DNA from: CAVVEQ01 sp963828855
GTDB taxonomy: Bacteria; Chloroflexota; Anaerolineae; Anaerolineales; Anaerolineaceae
Length of the DNA stretch: 64,000 bases
NCBI GenBank assembly: GCA_963828855.1
Contig: CAWHGB010000002.1
Coordinates: forward strand, 1,054,001-1,118,000
Reading direction: 5' to 3'
The notes beneath the pieces were generated by a model, which saw nothing but the letters and a program-made list of their open reading frames with translations, ran no database searches and was not told the origin of the DNA. Of this stretch, positions 1-8,813 are shown in pieces. The translations under genes were made by a program, and so were the position numbers. The stretch's first letter is position 1, and each line of letters starts with the position of its first letter.

Positions 1-550
1 CAACTTCAGGATGACCCCTGGTCGGATAAAGCCGCGAAATACAAAGTCGGTCAGCTTGTGGAGGGCAAGATCACCCAGTTGACCAAGTTCGGCGCCTTTG
101 CCCGTCTGGATGATGATATCGAAGGGTTGATCCACATATCAGAGATCAGCGAGAAACGCATCGATCATCCCCGTGAAGTTCTACACGAAGGTGATGGGCT
201 CACCCTGCGGGTTATCAAAATCGACCCCGCCAACCACCGTATCGGGCTCAGCCTGCGCAAGGTGGATTCCATGGCCTACGCCGATATGGACTGGCAGACG
301 CTGAACGAGTCTCTGGAAGAGGATTTGGAAGCACCAATCACGGACCAATCTCCGGAAGCGACTGAATCTGTAACTGAATCCGCACCTGAATCAATTAAAC
401 CAGCAGAATCCGCGCCTGAATCAGTTGAAACAGCTGAATCCGCACCTGAATCAATTGAAACCAGCAGAATCCGCGACTGAATCTGTTGAACCAGCTGAAT
501 CCGCGCCTGAACCTTTGGAATCGGAATCCGCTGAACCCGAAAAAGAATAA
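1..550 (+). CDS. S1 RNA-binding domain protein (ribosomal protein S1-like), 5' truncated by window edge
   Basis: The reading frame is open from base 1, so the N-terminus lies outside the window. Residues about 14-85 form one complete S1 (OB-fold) domain, with the signatures VGQLVEGKITQLTKFGAF, GLIHISEIS and RIGLSLRKV. A low-complexity acidic tail built of ten-residue repeats follows. The frame ends at 480, but the tail continues one frame over to a stop at 548-550; the third 30-base repeat unit has 31 bases, so a one-base insertion explains the break. S1 proteins bind mRNA on the 30S subunit; whether this is true RpsA or another multi-S1 protein cannot be settled without the N-terminal domains. 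A strong terminator follows directly. Confidence 0.8.
376..520 (+). repeat. Tandem 30-bp coding repeat in S1-protein tail
   Basis: Units start at 376, 406, 436 and 467, with a partial unit from 497. Each begins GAATCCGC and encodes the motif ESAPESIExA with small changes. The third unit (436-466) has one extra A in a GAAA run, which breaks the reading frame. The repeat gives an acidic, Pro/Ser-rich unstructured tail. Confidence 0.85.
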
Positions 551-569
551 ATAGCACGAAAGAAGGCAC

Positions 570-597
570 GCGCACCTTTGCAGGTGCGCTTTCTTTT
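570..597 (+). terminator. Intrinsic terminator after the S1-domain gene
   Basis: A perfect 8-bp stem (GCGCACCT, 570-577, with AGGTGCGC, 582-589) closes a TTGC loop and is followed by TTTCTTTT. It lies 20 bases after the S1 stop codon. Confidence 0.85.
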
Positions 598-600
598 AAC

Positions 601-1709
601 ATGACCCTGACCATCGACAGCCACGAAGACCTGGCTACCAATATCATCACCTTCGGGCGCGATTACCGCCGCTCCGCTGCCGAAACCCGCGCCCTGGAAG
701 CTGGATCGCCCATCCCGGATTACAACGGGGATACCATGCTGGGGTGGGAGGATTACCAGCGCGGGCAGGTCGGACTGGTTTTTGCCACCATTTTCTCCGC
801 CCACGAGAAATACCGCCTTGCAGGTTGGGATGCGACTAATTTCGCAGACCCCGCTAGTGCTCGCGCGGTCTGCGCCCGACAGGTGGATGCCTATCGCAAG
901 TTGACCGGTGATTCACCGGATATGTTTCGCCTTGTCACGGACCGGTCGTCGCTCACATCAGTTCTCAAACCCTGGGAACAGTTACCTTCACACTTCCCCT
1001 CCATAACCCATCCGGTGGGACTGATGATCCTGATGGAAGGCGCTGAAGGGTTGAAGGACCCGGCGGAGATCGAAGAATGGTGGCAGGCAGGTGTGCGTAT
1101 GGTGGGTCCAGTCTGGGCGGGTACCCGCTGGTGCGGCGGCACACGCGAACCGGGCAGGTTCACCCCCGAGGGTTTCAATCTGCTCGACCACATGGCAGCA
1201 CTGGGGTTGATCCTGGATATTTCCCACATGTCGCCTGAATCCGCATTGCAAGCCCTGGATTATTATCCCGGCTCCGTGGCAGCCAGCCATGCGAATGCGG
1301 TCAGCATGATTCCCGGCATCACCAGTCCCATCATGATGAACCGTCACCTGTACCGAAGAAACGATTCGTCTTCTTATCCAGAGAGATGGTGTAATCGGAA
1401 TATTACCCATGATCCCTATGCTTGTTTCCGATTGGAAAAAGGGCGATCCCCGCAGCGGTGCAACACTGGAAACTGTTTTTACCCAGGTCGATCACATCTG
1501 CCAGGTTGCCGGAAATACCCGCCACGTTGGTATCGGCACCGATTTTGATGGCGGTTTCGGACTCCAATCCGCCCCCGAAGGGCTGGATACCATTTCCGAC
1601 CTGCAAAAACTTAACCCCGATCTTTGAAAGAAACGGTTATTCGGAAGCGGATATTACTGCTATACTCGGAATTAACTGGAAACGATTTTTGGAAGAATCG
1701 CTACCTTGA
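601..1709 (+). CDS. Membrane dipeptidase, peptidase family M19 (renal dipeptidase-like), two frame breaks
   Basis: M19 enzymes are binuclear zinc dipeptidases that cleave Xaa-Xaa dipeptides, including D-amino-acid forms. The zinc-site signatures are visible in order: SHED near the N-terminus (HxD), MEGAEGL, DISHMS and ASHANA, then GIGTDFDGG in the second frame. The protein runs in frame 1 to about 1355, in frame 2 to about 1600 and in frame 3 to the stop at 1707-1709. Both changes are single-base gains; the second is in a run of five A. Repaired, the protein is about 368 residues, normal for the family. The ATG at 601 sits just after the terminator with no clear ribosome-binding site, so the start is the least certain part. 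Confidence 0.85.
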
Positions 1710-2209
1710 AAAAGAAGACTCCCGAAATTTCGACCGAACCCCAAACCGCCGAAGCAGTTCCTCAACCCTATTCCCTGCGGAGGATCCGCACCGGCTTGAT
1801 CACCACCATGATCGGCCTGGTCCTGTTCGTTATCGGCGCTAAACCCGATATTTTCGCCCTAGACCGCTCGCCAGTGATCGGATTCATTCAGATCGCGGTT
1901 TTCGAGATCGGGTTGGCAATTATCTGCCTGGGGGGGTATATCAGCCTGATGGCACTCTGGCGCAGGGATCAGCCGAGCATTATGGCTGATTTTGGCATCC
2001 GTTTAGTGGCTACTGGTTACCTGATCTGCGTTTTCACCGGCATGGCGGATATTTTCGGATTTGGCTCCCACCTGTTGCCCGGGATCCCCTATTTTGGCCC
2101 GCTTCAATCGATGGGGGTGCTGGTTGGCGAGCTGGTCATCGCTGTTGGACTGATCATGCTCATCCCCACTCCGTCGTATCGTTCAAAAGAAACGATACCA
2201 GGCGATTAA
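1706..2209 (+). CDS. Small integral membrane protein, unknown function
   Basis: This 167-residue protein has a charged N-terminal 25 residues (MKKKTPEIS...) followed by four predicted membrane segments, at roughly residues 30-48, 60-85, 100-118 and 130-155. No domain was recognised. The start is a TTG at 1706 that overlaps the dipeptidase stop, which suggests translational coupling. The 3' end overlaps the convergent oxidoreductase gene by four bases. Confidence 0.6.
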   Translation: MKKKTPEISTEPQTAEAVPQPYSLRRIRTGLITTMIGLVLFVIGAKPDIFALDRSPVIGFIQIAVFEIGLAIICLGGYISLMALWRRDQPSIMADFGIRLVATGYLICVFTGMADIFGFGSHLLPGIPYFGPLQSMGVLVGELVIAVGLIMLIPTPSYRSKETIPGD

Positions 2210-3543
2210 AACGCGTAACCCATCACCCTTAGCATTTCCTCGTTTGTCCTGAATTTATACTCCGGTAATCCCTTGGTTTCAGCCTCGCGGCTCTCTGCGC
2301 GTTCCAGTTTGACCAGGTCATACGGTCGAACTGCAAATTTGCCCATCTCCGCCAGCCTGGTGTTCAGCCCTGCATAAGACCACTGTGGCCAATCTTTGCG
2401 TGAATCCAGATACTGAAGCACGGAGCGGGCAGCATTAACTCCATCCTTGTGGGCAATACCCACCTGCCCTTTGCTAACCGTCCGCGACCAACCCGCCAGA
2501 AAAATGCCATCCAGCCGCTGCCCGGTCACGGGATCCAACATCTCGAAGGATTGCCCGTCCACTGGATACAGCGGGTCTTTATTTTTCAGGTATTCGATTC
2601 CATCCACCGGGAGTCCCAGGTCTTCATCCACTTTATCGCCGATGGCAAGGATCACTGTATCCACACCAAGACGGGTTTGTTTTCCTGTGCCTTTTGCCCG
2701 CATCTCACCATCCTCGCGAATAAGCGTGTTTTCCTCTAAAACCAAACCCATCATCTTGCCATTTGAATCCCGCAATACTTCCCGTGGGGAGTGAAGGAAA
2801 AGGATCGAGAATTTGGCATCGCTCTGGGAAGGGTCAGCCAGCTCTTTGGAACCTTCCGCCATCTCCTTCGCATCACCGGGATCTTCGCCCAGTGATAACA
2901 TTAAGTCTGCCAGCCCGTCCACCTGGCGGTTGTAATCCGCAATATCCATATACGAAACGATCTCGGAGAATTCCTTTTTATCGAATTTTGCTTCGTTCGG
3001 TCCGCGCCTTCCAATAGCGATCACCTCTTTAACGTTCCTCTCGGTGATCAACCAACGGGCCACATCCACCATCACGTTGCCCATACCGATGATTGCCACC
3101 CGGTCGCCAATCTCAAAGGAATGCGTGGAAAAAGGTGGAAGATTGTTGTAATGATAGACGATGTCCTTTGCGTGATAAACACCCCCTCCCCGTTCTCCGG
3201 GGATACCCAGCCACTTGATTCCTTGCGCCCCGGCGGTCACCAGCACAGCGTGAAACCCCAGTCCCTGGATCTCTTTGAGACTGATATCGGCATGATCTCC
3301 AATTGCGACATTACCGAAATAATCGATACCCTGCATGGAGAGGATTGTGCGAAATTGCGCCCGCAAACCCTGGCGAAGACGGTACTTTGTCGGGTAGATC
3401 CCATATTCAGCAAGTCCGCCAGGTTTTATATCCCGGTTGAAAATCACCACTTCTGCCCCCTGGCTGGCAAGCTCGAAAGCGCCAAATAAACCCGCAGGTC
3501 CGGCTCCGATCACTGCCACATAATTCTGGATGGTTCGCTCCAT
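2206..3543 (-). CDS. FAD-dependent pyridine nucleotide oxidoreductase (ferredoxin-NADP reductase / GltD-like)
   Basis: The protein has 445 residues with two Rossmann folds. The FAD site is VAVIGAGPAGLFGAF at residues 9-23, and the second nucleotide site is VAIIGMGNVMVDVARWL near residue 148, in the adrenodoxin-reductase style that includes GNVxxDVAR. The C-terminal part contains GIFLAGWSRTVSKGQVG, typical of FprA-type ferredoxin-NADP reductases and GltD-like flavoproteins. It probably moves electrons between NAD(P)H and ferredoxin or a partner oxidoreductase. There is no Fe-S domain at the N-terminus, unlike GltD. GAGAGACACG just upstream of the ATG at 3543 can serve as ribosome-binding site. 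The electron acceptor cannot be told from sequence. Confidence 0.8.
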   Translation of the reverse strand: MERTIQNYVAVIGAGPAGLFGAFELASQGAEVVIFNRDIKPGGLAEYGIYPTKYRLRQGLRAQFRTILSMQGIDYFGNVAIGDHADISLKEIQGLGFHAVLVTAGAQGIKWLGIPGERGGGVYHAKDIVYHYNNLPPFSTHSFEIGDRVAIIGMGNVMVDVARWLITERNVKEVIAIGRRGPNEAKFDKKEFSEIVSYMDIADYNRQVDGLADLMLSLGEDPGDAKEMAEGSKELADPSQSDAKFSILFLHSPREVLRDSNGKMMGLVLEENTLIREDGEMRAKGTGKQTRLGVDTVILAIGDKVDEDLGLPVDGIEYLKNKDPLYPVDGQSFEMLDPVTGQRLDGIFLAGWSRTVSKGQVGIAHKDGVNAARSVLQYLDSRKDWPQWSYAGLNTRLAEMGKFAVRPYDLVKLERAESREAETKGLPEYKFRTNEEMLRVMGYAF

Positions 3544-3749
3544 CGTGTCTCTCCATGTATAATTTCTGAATAGGATAAAATCCGGGTCAACCTTATTTTA
3601 CCTTCTCACCTGGCAGTTGGGGTTCTGCATCCCGGAAATTCAGAATGGGTGCATACTTAAGGATACAGCGAGTTCTGCCTCATCGAATTGGTAAATAAAT
3701 CTTGAAAGCAAATCGCAATAAATGATCGGAGAATGGAAACAACTCTTCC

Positions 3750-5048
3750 ATGCCTGAACAAAAAGTAATCCTCAACCACAAGCTGCAGAACGGATTGACC
3801 ATCCAATTAAAGGAAATACATACTGCGCCGATTATCAGCCATTGGGTTTGGTACCGGGTTGGCTCGCGTAACGAGATCTCGGGCAAGACCGGGCTCTCTC
3901 ACTGGGTGGAGCACATGCAATTCAAAGGAACGCCCAACTTCCCGGCCACTGTGCTGGATAAAGCCATATCACGGGAAGGCGGAGTTTGGAACGCATTCAC
4001 TTACCTGGATTGGACCACCTACTTTGAGACCATGCCATCCGATAAGATCGATCTCGGTCTGCGGCTGGAAGTGGACCGCATGACAAACAGCCTCTTCAAC
4101 CAGGCCGAAGTGGAAGCCGAGCGCACGGTGATCATTTCTGAGCGCGAAGGAAGCGAAAACGAGCCGCTCTTCAAGCTCAGCGAAGCGGTTCAAACCGCCT
4201 CCTTCGATTCCCACCCCTACCGCAATGAGATTATCGGCGAACTTTCCGATCTGCAGGGTATCACCCGTGAAGATCTCTATGGACATTACAAGCACAACTA
4301 TTCCCCCTCGAATGCATTGCTTTGCATGGCTGGCGATTTCGACTCAAGTGAAATGCTGCACAGGATCGAGGATCTATATTCAGGAATCCTTTCAGGGGAG
4401 ACTCCCAACGGTCCCGTGGGGGAGGAACCGCAACTTAGTGAGGAGCGTCGTCTAACGATCAACGGTCATGGAGAGACGACCTATCTGCTCATCGCATACC
4501 GCGCGCCCCGTGCCAGCTCGGCGGATTTCTTCACCTTCTCCGTTCTGGATTCCCTTCTTTGCGGACCGAGCTCGCTCAATATGTTTGGTGGCGGCGGTAT
4601 TTCCAACAAAACCAGTATCCTTTATCAGAAGCTGGTGGATACTGGCTTGACCACCGGCATCTCCGGCGGACTGCAGGCTACCATCGATCCATTCCTGTAT
4701 GAGATCACAGCCACTATCAACCCCGACCATTCCATCGAGGAGGTCCTGGCAGTTATTGATGGTGAAATCGAAAACCTGCAATCCCGAAAGGTGAATGAGG
4801 CTGAAATCCACCGCGCGATAAAGCAGGCTCGCGCACTCTTTGCTTATGGCAGCGAAAACATCACTAACCAGGCGTTCTGGCTGGGTTATGCGGAAATGTT
4901 CGCCACCTACGATTGGTTTGAAAATTACTTGAGCAACCTGGAAAAGACCTCCCCGGAGGATATTCGGAGGTTGGCTGGTTCTTACCTAAATCCCAAACAC
5001 CGCGTTGTCGGATCCTACCTGCCGCGCAATGGGAAGGGGTCGAAATGA
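3750..5048 (+). CDS. M16 family zinc peptidase, catalytic subunit
   Basis: This 432-residue insulinase/processing-peptidase-like protein has the inverted zinc motif HxxEH at H51-W-V-E54-H55. A downstream Glu region (AERTVIISERE, about residues 125-135) supplies the third ligand. M16B enzymes act as clamshell heterodimers of one catalytic and one non-catalytic subunit, and the next gene is the matching partner. The two coding regions overlap by four bases (ATGA). M16 peptidases degrade peptides and unfolded segments; the natural substrate is unknown. Confidence 0.9.
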   Translation: MPEQKVILNHKLQNGLTIQLKEIHTAPIISHWVWYRVGSRNEISGKTGLSHWVEHMQFKGTPNFPATVLDKAISREGGVWNAFTYLDWTTYFETMPSDKIDLGLRLEVDRMTNSLFNQAEVEAERTVIISEREGSENEPLFKLSEAVQTASFDSHPYRNEIIGELSDLQGITREDLYGHYKHNYSPSNALLCMAGDFDSSEMLHRIEDLYSGILSGETPNGPVGEEPQLSEERRLTINGHGETTYLLIAYRAPRASSADFFTFSVLDSLLCGPSSLNMFGGGGISNKTSILYQKLVDTGLTTGISGGLQATIDPFLYEITATINPDHSIEEVLAVIDGEIENLQSRKVNEAEIHRAIKQARALFAYGSENITNQAFWLGYAEMFATYDWFENYLSNLEKTSPEDIRRLAGSYLNPKHRVVGSYLPRNGKGSK

Positions 5049-6355
5049 AGGGACTGCGAAACGGTGATATTAATTCCCTCCCCGGTTCTGATGATATCGG
5101 TCGCACCGAGCTGCCCAACGGGATCACCCTGCTCAGCCGCAGCAATTTCAACAGCCCATCGGTTGTGCTCAGCGGGTTTTTCAACGCGGGCAGTATTTTT
5201 GACCCTGACGAGAAGCTCGGGATGGCCTATTACACCGCAGTCTCGATCATGCGCGGGACGCAGGAACGCACTTTCCATCAGATCTACGACAGCCTGGAAA
5301 GCGTGGGAGCAGGCCTTGGCTTCAGCGCCAGCACGCTCACAGGAGCTTTCAGTGGGCGCTCCCTTTGCGAAGATCTGCCCTTGATCCTTTCCACGCTCAC
5401 GGAATGCCTACAGAAACCCGTTTTTCCCTCGCAGGAGATCGAACGGCTGCGCGCGCAATTCATGACCGGGTTGGCCATCCGCGCCCAGGATACTGCAGCC
5501 ATGTCCGCATTGAAATTTGACGAGCTCATCTTCCACGATCATCCCTTCGCCCGTCCCGAAGATGGCTTTCAGGAGACCGTATCTGCCATCACTGTGGAGG
5601 ATTTGATCAATTTTCATAAAAAGCATTACGGTCCGCGTGGGATGGTTATGGTAGTGGTTGGAGCCATCAGCCACCAGGAAGCCGTCGACCAGGTTCAAAA
5701 TGCGCTGGGCGGCTGGCAGAACCCGGATCAGGAAAATCTCCCTCCCATCTCCCAGGTGAAACCGCTGGAAAAAGAAGAGCGTTTCCATATTCCCCTGCCC
5801 GGTAAATCCCAAACCGACCTGATCATGGGTGTGCTTGGTCCGCGGCGAGCTTCGCCGGATTATTTTTCCGCATCGCTCGGAAACAGCGTCCTGGGGCAGT
5901 TCGGAATGATGGGGCGCATCGGGGATGTTGTCCGCGAACAAGCCGGCCTGGCTTACCACGCCTCCACCAGCTTGAATGCCGGGTTGGAGACCGGGACTTG
6001 GGAGGTCACCGCCGGGGTGAACCCGAAAAACCTTGAGCGTGCTATCGAACTGATCTACTCCGAGCTCCGGCGTTTCATAAGCGAGCCGGTCACGGAGGAT
6101 GAGCTTGCGGACAGTAAGTCGAACTACATTGGCCGCCTGCCGCTCTCGATGGAATCCAACTCCGGTGTGGCTGCCGCGCTTATCAACCTGGAGCGCTTCC
6201 ATCTGGGACTGGATTATTACCGCAGCTATCCTTCGCTTGTCAATGCTGTGACCGTTGAACAGGTGTTGGAGACCGCCCGCACATATCTCCATCCCGAGAA
6301 AATGATCGTCGTCAGCTCCGGTCCCAGGCTTGTTAAGAAACGGGACAGGAAATGA
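5045..6355 (+). CDS. M16 family peptidase, non-catalytic partner subunit
   Basis: The 436-residue M16 fold lacks the zinc motif: where the upstream paralogue has HWVEH, this one reads YYTAVS within GMAYYTAVSIMRG. It keeps features of the substrate-binding half, including a Gly-rich loop and an RxxYxxV-type C-terminal region (REQAGLAYHASTS). It starts inside the stop of the catalytic subunit and ends with an ATGA overlap into acpS, so the three genes are probably translated as one unit. Confidence 0.87.
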   Translation: MKGLRNGDINSLPGSDDIGRTELPNGITLLSRSNFNSPSVVLSGFFNAGSIFDPDEKLGMAYYTAVSIMRGTQERTFHQIYDSLESVGAGLGFSASTLTGAFSGRSLCEDLPLILSTLTECLQKPVFPSQEIERLRAQFMTGLAIRAQDTAAMSALKFDELIFHDHPFARPEDGFQETVSAITVEDLINFHKKHYGPRGMVMVVVGAISHQEAVDQVQNALGGWQNPDQENLPPISQVKPLEKEERFHIPLPGKSQTDLIMGVLGPRRASPDYFSASLGNSVLGQFGMMGRIGDVVREQAGLAYHASTSLNAGLETGTWEVTAGVNPKNLERAIELIYSELRRFISEPVTEDELADSKSNYIGRLPLSMESNSGVAAALINLERFHLGLDYYRSYPSLVNAVTVEQVLETARTYLHPEKMIVVSSGPRLVKKRDRK

Positions 6356-6738
6356 TCATCCGCACCGGAATCGACCTGGTGGAGGTTCACCGCCTGGCAG
6401 AGGTAAACCCCCGTATCCGTGCCCGCTTTCTGCAGAGGGTATTCACTCCCGAGGAGCTGCTAATTTGCCGGGATTCCAACCAGAAACTAGCCGGACGATT
6501 CGCGGTAAAGGAAGCCGTTTCCAAGGCACTTGGTACGGGTATCGGCCCCATCTCCTGGCAGGATGTGGAAACTCTGGACGGCGCAATGGGTGAACCAATT
6601 CTTATACTTTATGGCCGGGCACAGCTTATCGCCGATATGATCGGCTTGGAAGCCTGGTCGGTAAGCATCAGTGATTCCGGTGACCTGGTAATGGCGGTAG
6701 CCACTGCCATTGGCAGCGGCGGAAACACCTCCGCCTGA
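6352..6738 (+). CDS. acpS: Holo-[acyl-carrier-protein] synthase
   Basis: AcpS transfers the 4'-phosphopantetheine arm from CoA to a serine of acyl-carrier protein. The Mg-binding motif GIDLVEV (D8) and the core motif RFAVKEAVSKALGTG (E54, K58) are intact, and the length of 128 residues is normal. The usual C-terminal SHE-type signature reads SISDSGD, so His is replaced by Asp. The gene overlaps the M16 partner by four bases. Confidence 0.93.
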   Translation: MIIRTGIDLVEVHRLAEVNPRIRARFLQRVFTPEELLICRDSNQKLAGRFAVKEAVSKALGTGIGPISWQDVETLDGAMGEPILILYGRAQLIADMIGLEAWSVSISDSGDLVMAVATAIGSGGNTSA

Positions 6739-6757
6739 AACCCACCAAAGGCTAGCG

Positions 6758-7415
6758 ATGAAGATCCTCGCGGTGAGTGATGTGGAAAATGGACTGATCT
6801 ACAGCCCATCCAGCCGCGAGCGGTTCAAAGATGCACGCCTTGTGATCAGTTGCGGCGACCTGCCCTTTGGGTATTTGGAATACATCATCAATACAATGGA
6901 AATTCCCCTGTATTTTGTATTCGGCAACCACACCCACTTGGCGGAAAAAGGTGAAAACGAACGGAACCAGATTCCCTGGGGAGCATTTGACCTTCACCGG
7001 CATACGCTCCGTGATGAATCGGGGTTGCTTCTGGCAGGTTTGGAGGGCTGCCTGGTGTATAACTACGGTCCTCACCAGTATTCCCAGGAAGACATGTGGA
7101 TGAAAGCCTTTAGTCTGGTCCCCGGGCTATTGATAAATCGTCTCAGATATCGGGCGTTACCTGGATATTTTCGTGACCCATACTCCGCCCTGGAATATCC
7201 ACGATCAGGATGACCTGCCTCATCGAGGGATTAAAGCCTTTCGCTGGATTCTGAAATCCTTTCGTCCCGCTTTCCACCTCCACGGTCATATCCATGTCTA
7301 TAACACCCGGACGGTCAGGGAAACGTTGTATCATCAAACGCGGGTGATCAATGTTTATGGGTACAAAGAGATCGATATCAACCTGGAGAATCGCATGGAA
7401 AGGAAGCATCCATGA
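6758..7415 (+). CDS. Metallophosphoesterase, one frame break
   Basis: Calcineurin-like phosphoesterase signatures occur in order: ILAVSDVENG (a divergent DxH, with Glu for His), SCGDLPFG (GD), FGNHTH (GNH), THTPPW and HLHGHIH (GHxH). The first frame runs to about 7160 and the rest, from VTHTPPW onward, is one frame later, consistent with a single inserted base near 7150-7170. I chose the ATG at 6758, preceded by AAAGG, rather than the upstream TTG/GTG options inside acpS. The repaired length is about 218 residues. The substrate is unknown; relatives hydrolyse nucleotides or phosphoproteins. Confidence 0.78.
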
Positions 7416-8347
7416 GCGCATCCTCAGACAGGCAAACCCCCGAACTCATCCGTAAAGAGGCGCGTTCGGATTTCGATAACGCCCACCGGAAGAGTACCTG
7501 GAGAAGCATCCTGGGTTGGGTCACTCGCAACCGGGTGGAGCTGCTGCCGTTTGATGAGGTCCGCACCCGCCTGCCGGTAAAAGGACAACATTATGTTGGG
7601 ATGCGGGAGGTTCCCCTGGATGCCATCATCGGCAGCGTCAGCCGATACAATGATTTCGACCGTGCCTTTCTCCCGCGCCAGACTCACACCCGGGAACGAT
7701 GGGAAAACGTGGATTCCGCCCACCTGCAGGATATCATCCTCCCTCCAATCGAAGTCTACCAGATTGGGGACACCTTTTTCGTCAAGGATGGCAATCACCG
7801 GGTTTCAGTCGCCCGCATGAAAGGCCAGGCGTATATCGATGCCTATGTGATCCGTTTGGACGTACCCGTGGAGATCGAGCCTGACCTGGACTTGAACTCC
7901 CTGATCCTCAAGCAGGAGGAGGGTGAGTTCCTGGAAAAAACACGGTTGAAGGAGTGCCGTACCGATGCGGAAGTGCAACTCACCATCCCGGGTATGTACG
8001 CCAACCTGCTTGACCATATCCGGGTGCACCGTTGGTATATGGGGGAAAAGACCAAAGGTTTTATCTCTGAACAGGAAGCGGTGGTGGATTGGTATGACGC
8101 CGTCTATTTGCCGCTTGTGGAGATCATCCGCCGGCAGAAGATCCTGCACGAATTTCCCAACCGCACAGAAGCCGACCTCTACCTGTGGATCATCGAACAC
8201 CGCTGGTACCTGCAGGAGGAATATAACACTCCCATCAGCCTGGAGCTTGCCTCCTGGGATTTTGTGAACCGCTTCAGGCGGGGTACACTCACGAGTACGA
8301 TAGCGGCAATAGGCGGGAAGATTCGCAGGTTTTTCCAACCAAAATGA
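7412..8347 (+). CDS. ParB-like fold protein of unknown function
   Basis: A 311-residue soluble protein that overlaps the metallophosphoesterase stop by four bases. Residues about 65-150 resemble the ParB/Srx N-terminal fold: a VPLDAIIGS strand, then PPIEVYQIGDTFFVKDGNHR with the invariant GNHR and the following SVARMKG helix. The C-terminal half is rich in Trp, Tyr and charged residues and has no known domain. No DNA-binding helix-turn-helix was seen, so a partition role is unlikely. ParB-like folds can act as nucleotide or nucleic-acid binding modules. Confidence 0.6.
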   Translation: MSASSDRQTPELIRKEARSDFDNAHRKSTWRSILGWVTRNRVELLPFDEVRTRLPVKGQHYVGMREVPLDAIIGSVSRYNDFDRAFLPRQTHTRERWENVDSAHLQDIILPPIEVYQIGDTFFVKDGNHRVSVARMKGQAYIDAYVIRLDVPVEIEPDLDLNSLILKQEEGEFLEKTRLKECRTDAEVQLTIPGMYANLLDHIRVHRWYMGEKTKGFISEQEAVVDWYDAVYLPLVEIIRRQKILHEFPNRTEADLYLWIIEHRWYLQEEYNTPISLELASWDFVNRFRRGTLTSTIAAIGGKIRRFFQPK

Positions 8348-8391
8348 GCCCGAGGGAATCCCCAGGTGTCAAGTCAGGTTGATTGTTTCGA

Positions 8392-8621
8392 TCAGATGGA
8401 CTGTAAACCCAGCCAGAAGTGGTTGGGCATGACCATGCGATTTGAGCGTAACTTCCACCCCCATTGCGTTGGTCGGTTCCGCGGACAGCATGCTCGGGAT
8501 GCACAAAACACAGGTCCGGTTTCCGCCCGTATTTTTTAAAATAGTAATCGGACGCCAGGTTGATCTTGGTGACCAAATCCTTGCGCGGGTCGTTATCGAA
8601 CCAGAGCATGCCTGTATCCAT
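8392..8621 (-). CDS. Small conserved protein of unknown function under an SOS-type operator, two frame breaks
   Basis: The start ATG at 8621 follows GGAGAGGACAAT. The protein begins MDTGMLWFDND, continues through YYFKKYGRKPDLCFVHPEH, changes frame at a run of five G, and in the third frame ends SNRMVMPNHFWLGLQSI at 8392. Both changes are one-base gains; repaired length is about 75 residues. I recognise the MLWFDND...CFVHP...MPNHFWLG pattern as that of a short conserved hypothetical protein seen in this kind of genome, but no function is known to me. Its promoter is a consensus sigma-70 promoter with a palindrome filling the spacer, so it is probably repressed under normal growth and possibly damage-inducible. 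Confidence 0.6.
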
Positions 8622-8651
8622 ATTGTCCTCTCCATTTTGAACCATATTTCT

Positions 8652-8680
8652 ATTATATAGAACATTTATTCTATTGTCAA
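8652..8680 (-). promoter_or_regulatory. Sigma-70 promoter with SOS-box-like palindrome in spacer
   Basis: Read on the minus strand: -35 TTGACA (8675-8680), a spacer of exactly 17 bases, and -10 TATAAT (8652-8657). The spacer plus one flanking base is the 18-bp near-palindrome ATAGAATAAATGTTCTAT (8657-8674), with core AGAAT-N4-GTTCT. A repressor there would block RNA polymerase. The same arrangement occurs at 49392-49420. LexA is the natural candidate because Gram-positive-type SOS boxes share GAAC-N4-GTTC; that assignment is inference. A wider 9-bp inverted repeat (GAACCATAT...ATATGGTTC, 8639-8689) encloses it. Confidence 0.75.
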
Positions 8681-8813
8681 TATGGTTCGAGACTGCTTTT
8701 GATAGCTTTTTTTTTCTTTTTTTGGTATGCTTAACCTATTGAAGGATACATAGCAAACTTCATGCCAACCCCCCGTTCCGGGCAGGGAAAACCCCACCTT
8801 AGGAGGATAAGCC

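Noticed and set aside
376..520. CRISPR-like array
   Set aside because: The repeats are contiguous 30-bp coding units without spacers, in frame with the S1 protein.
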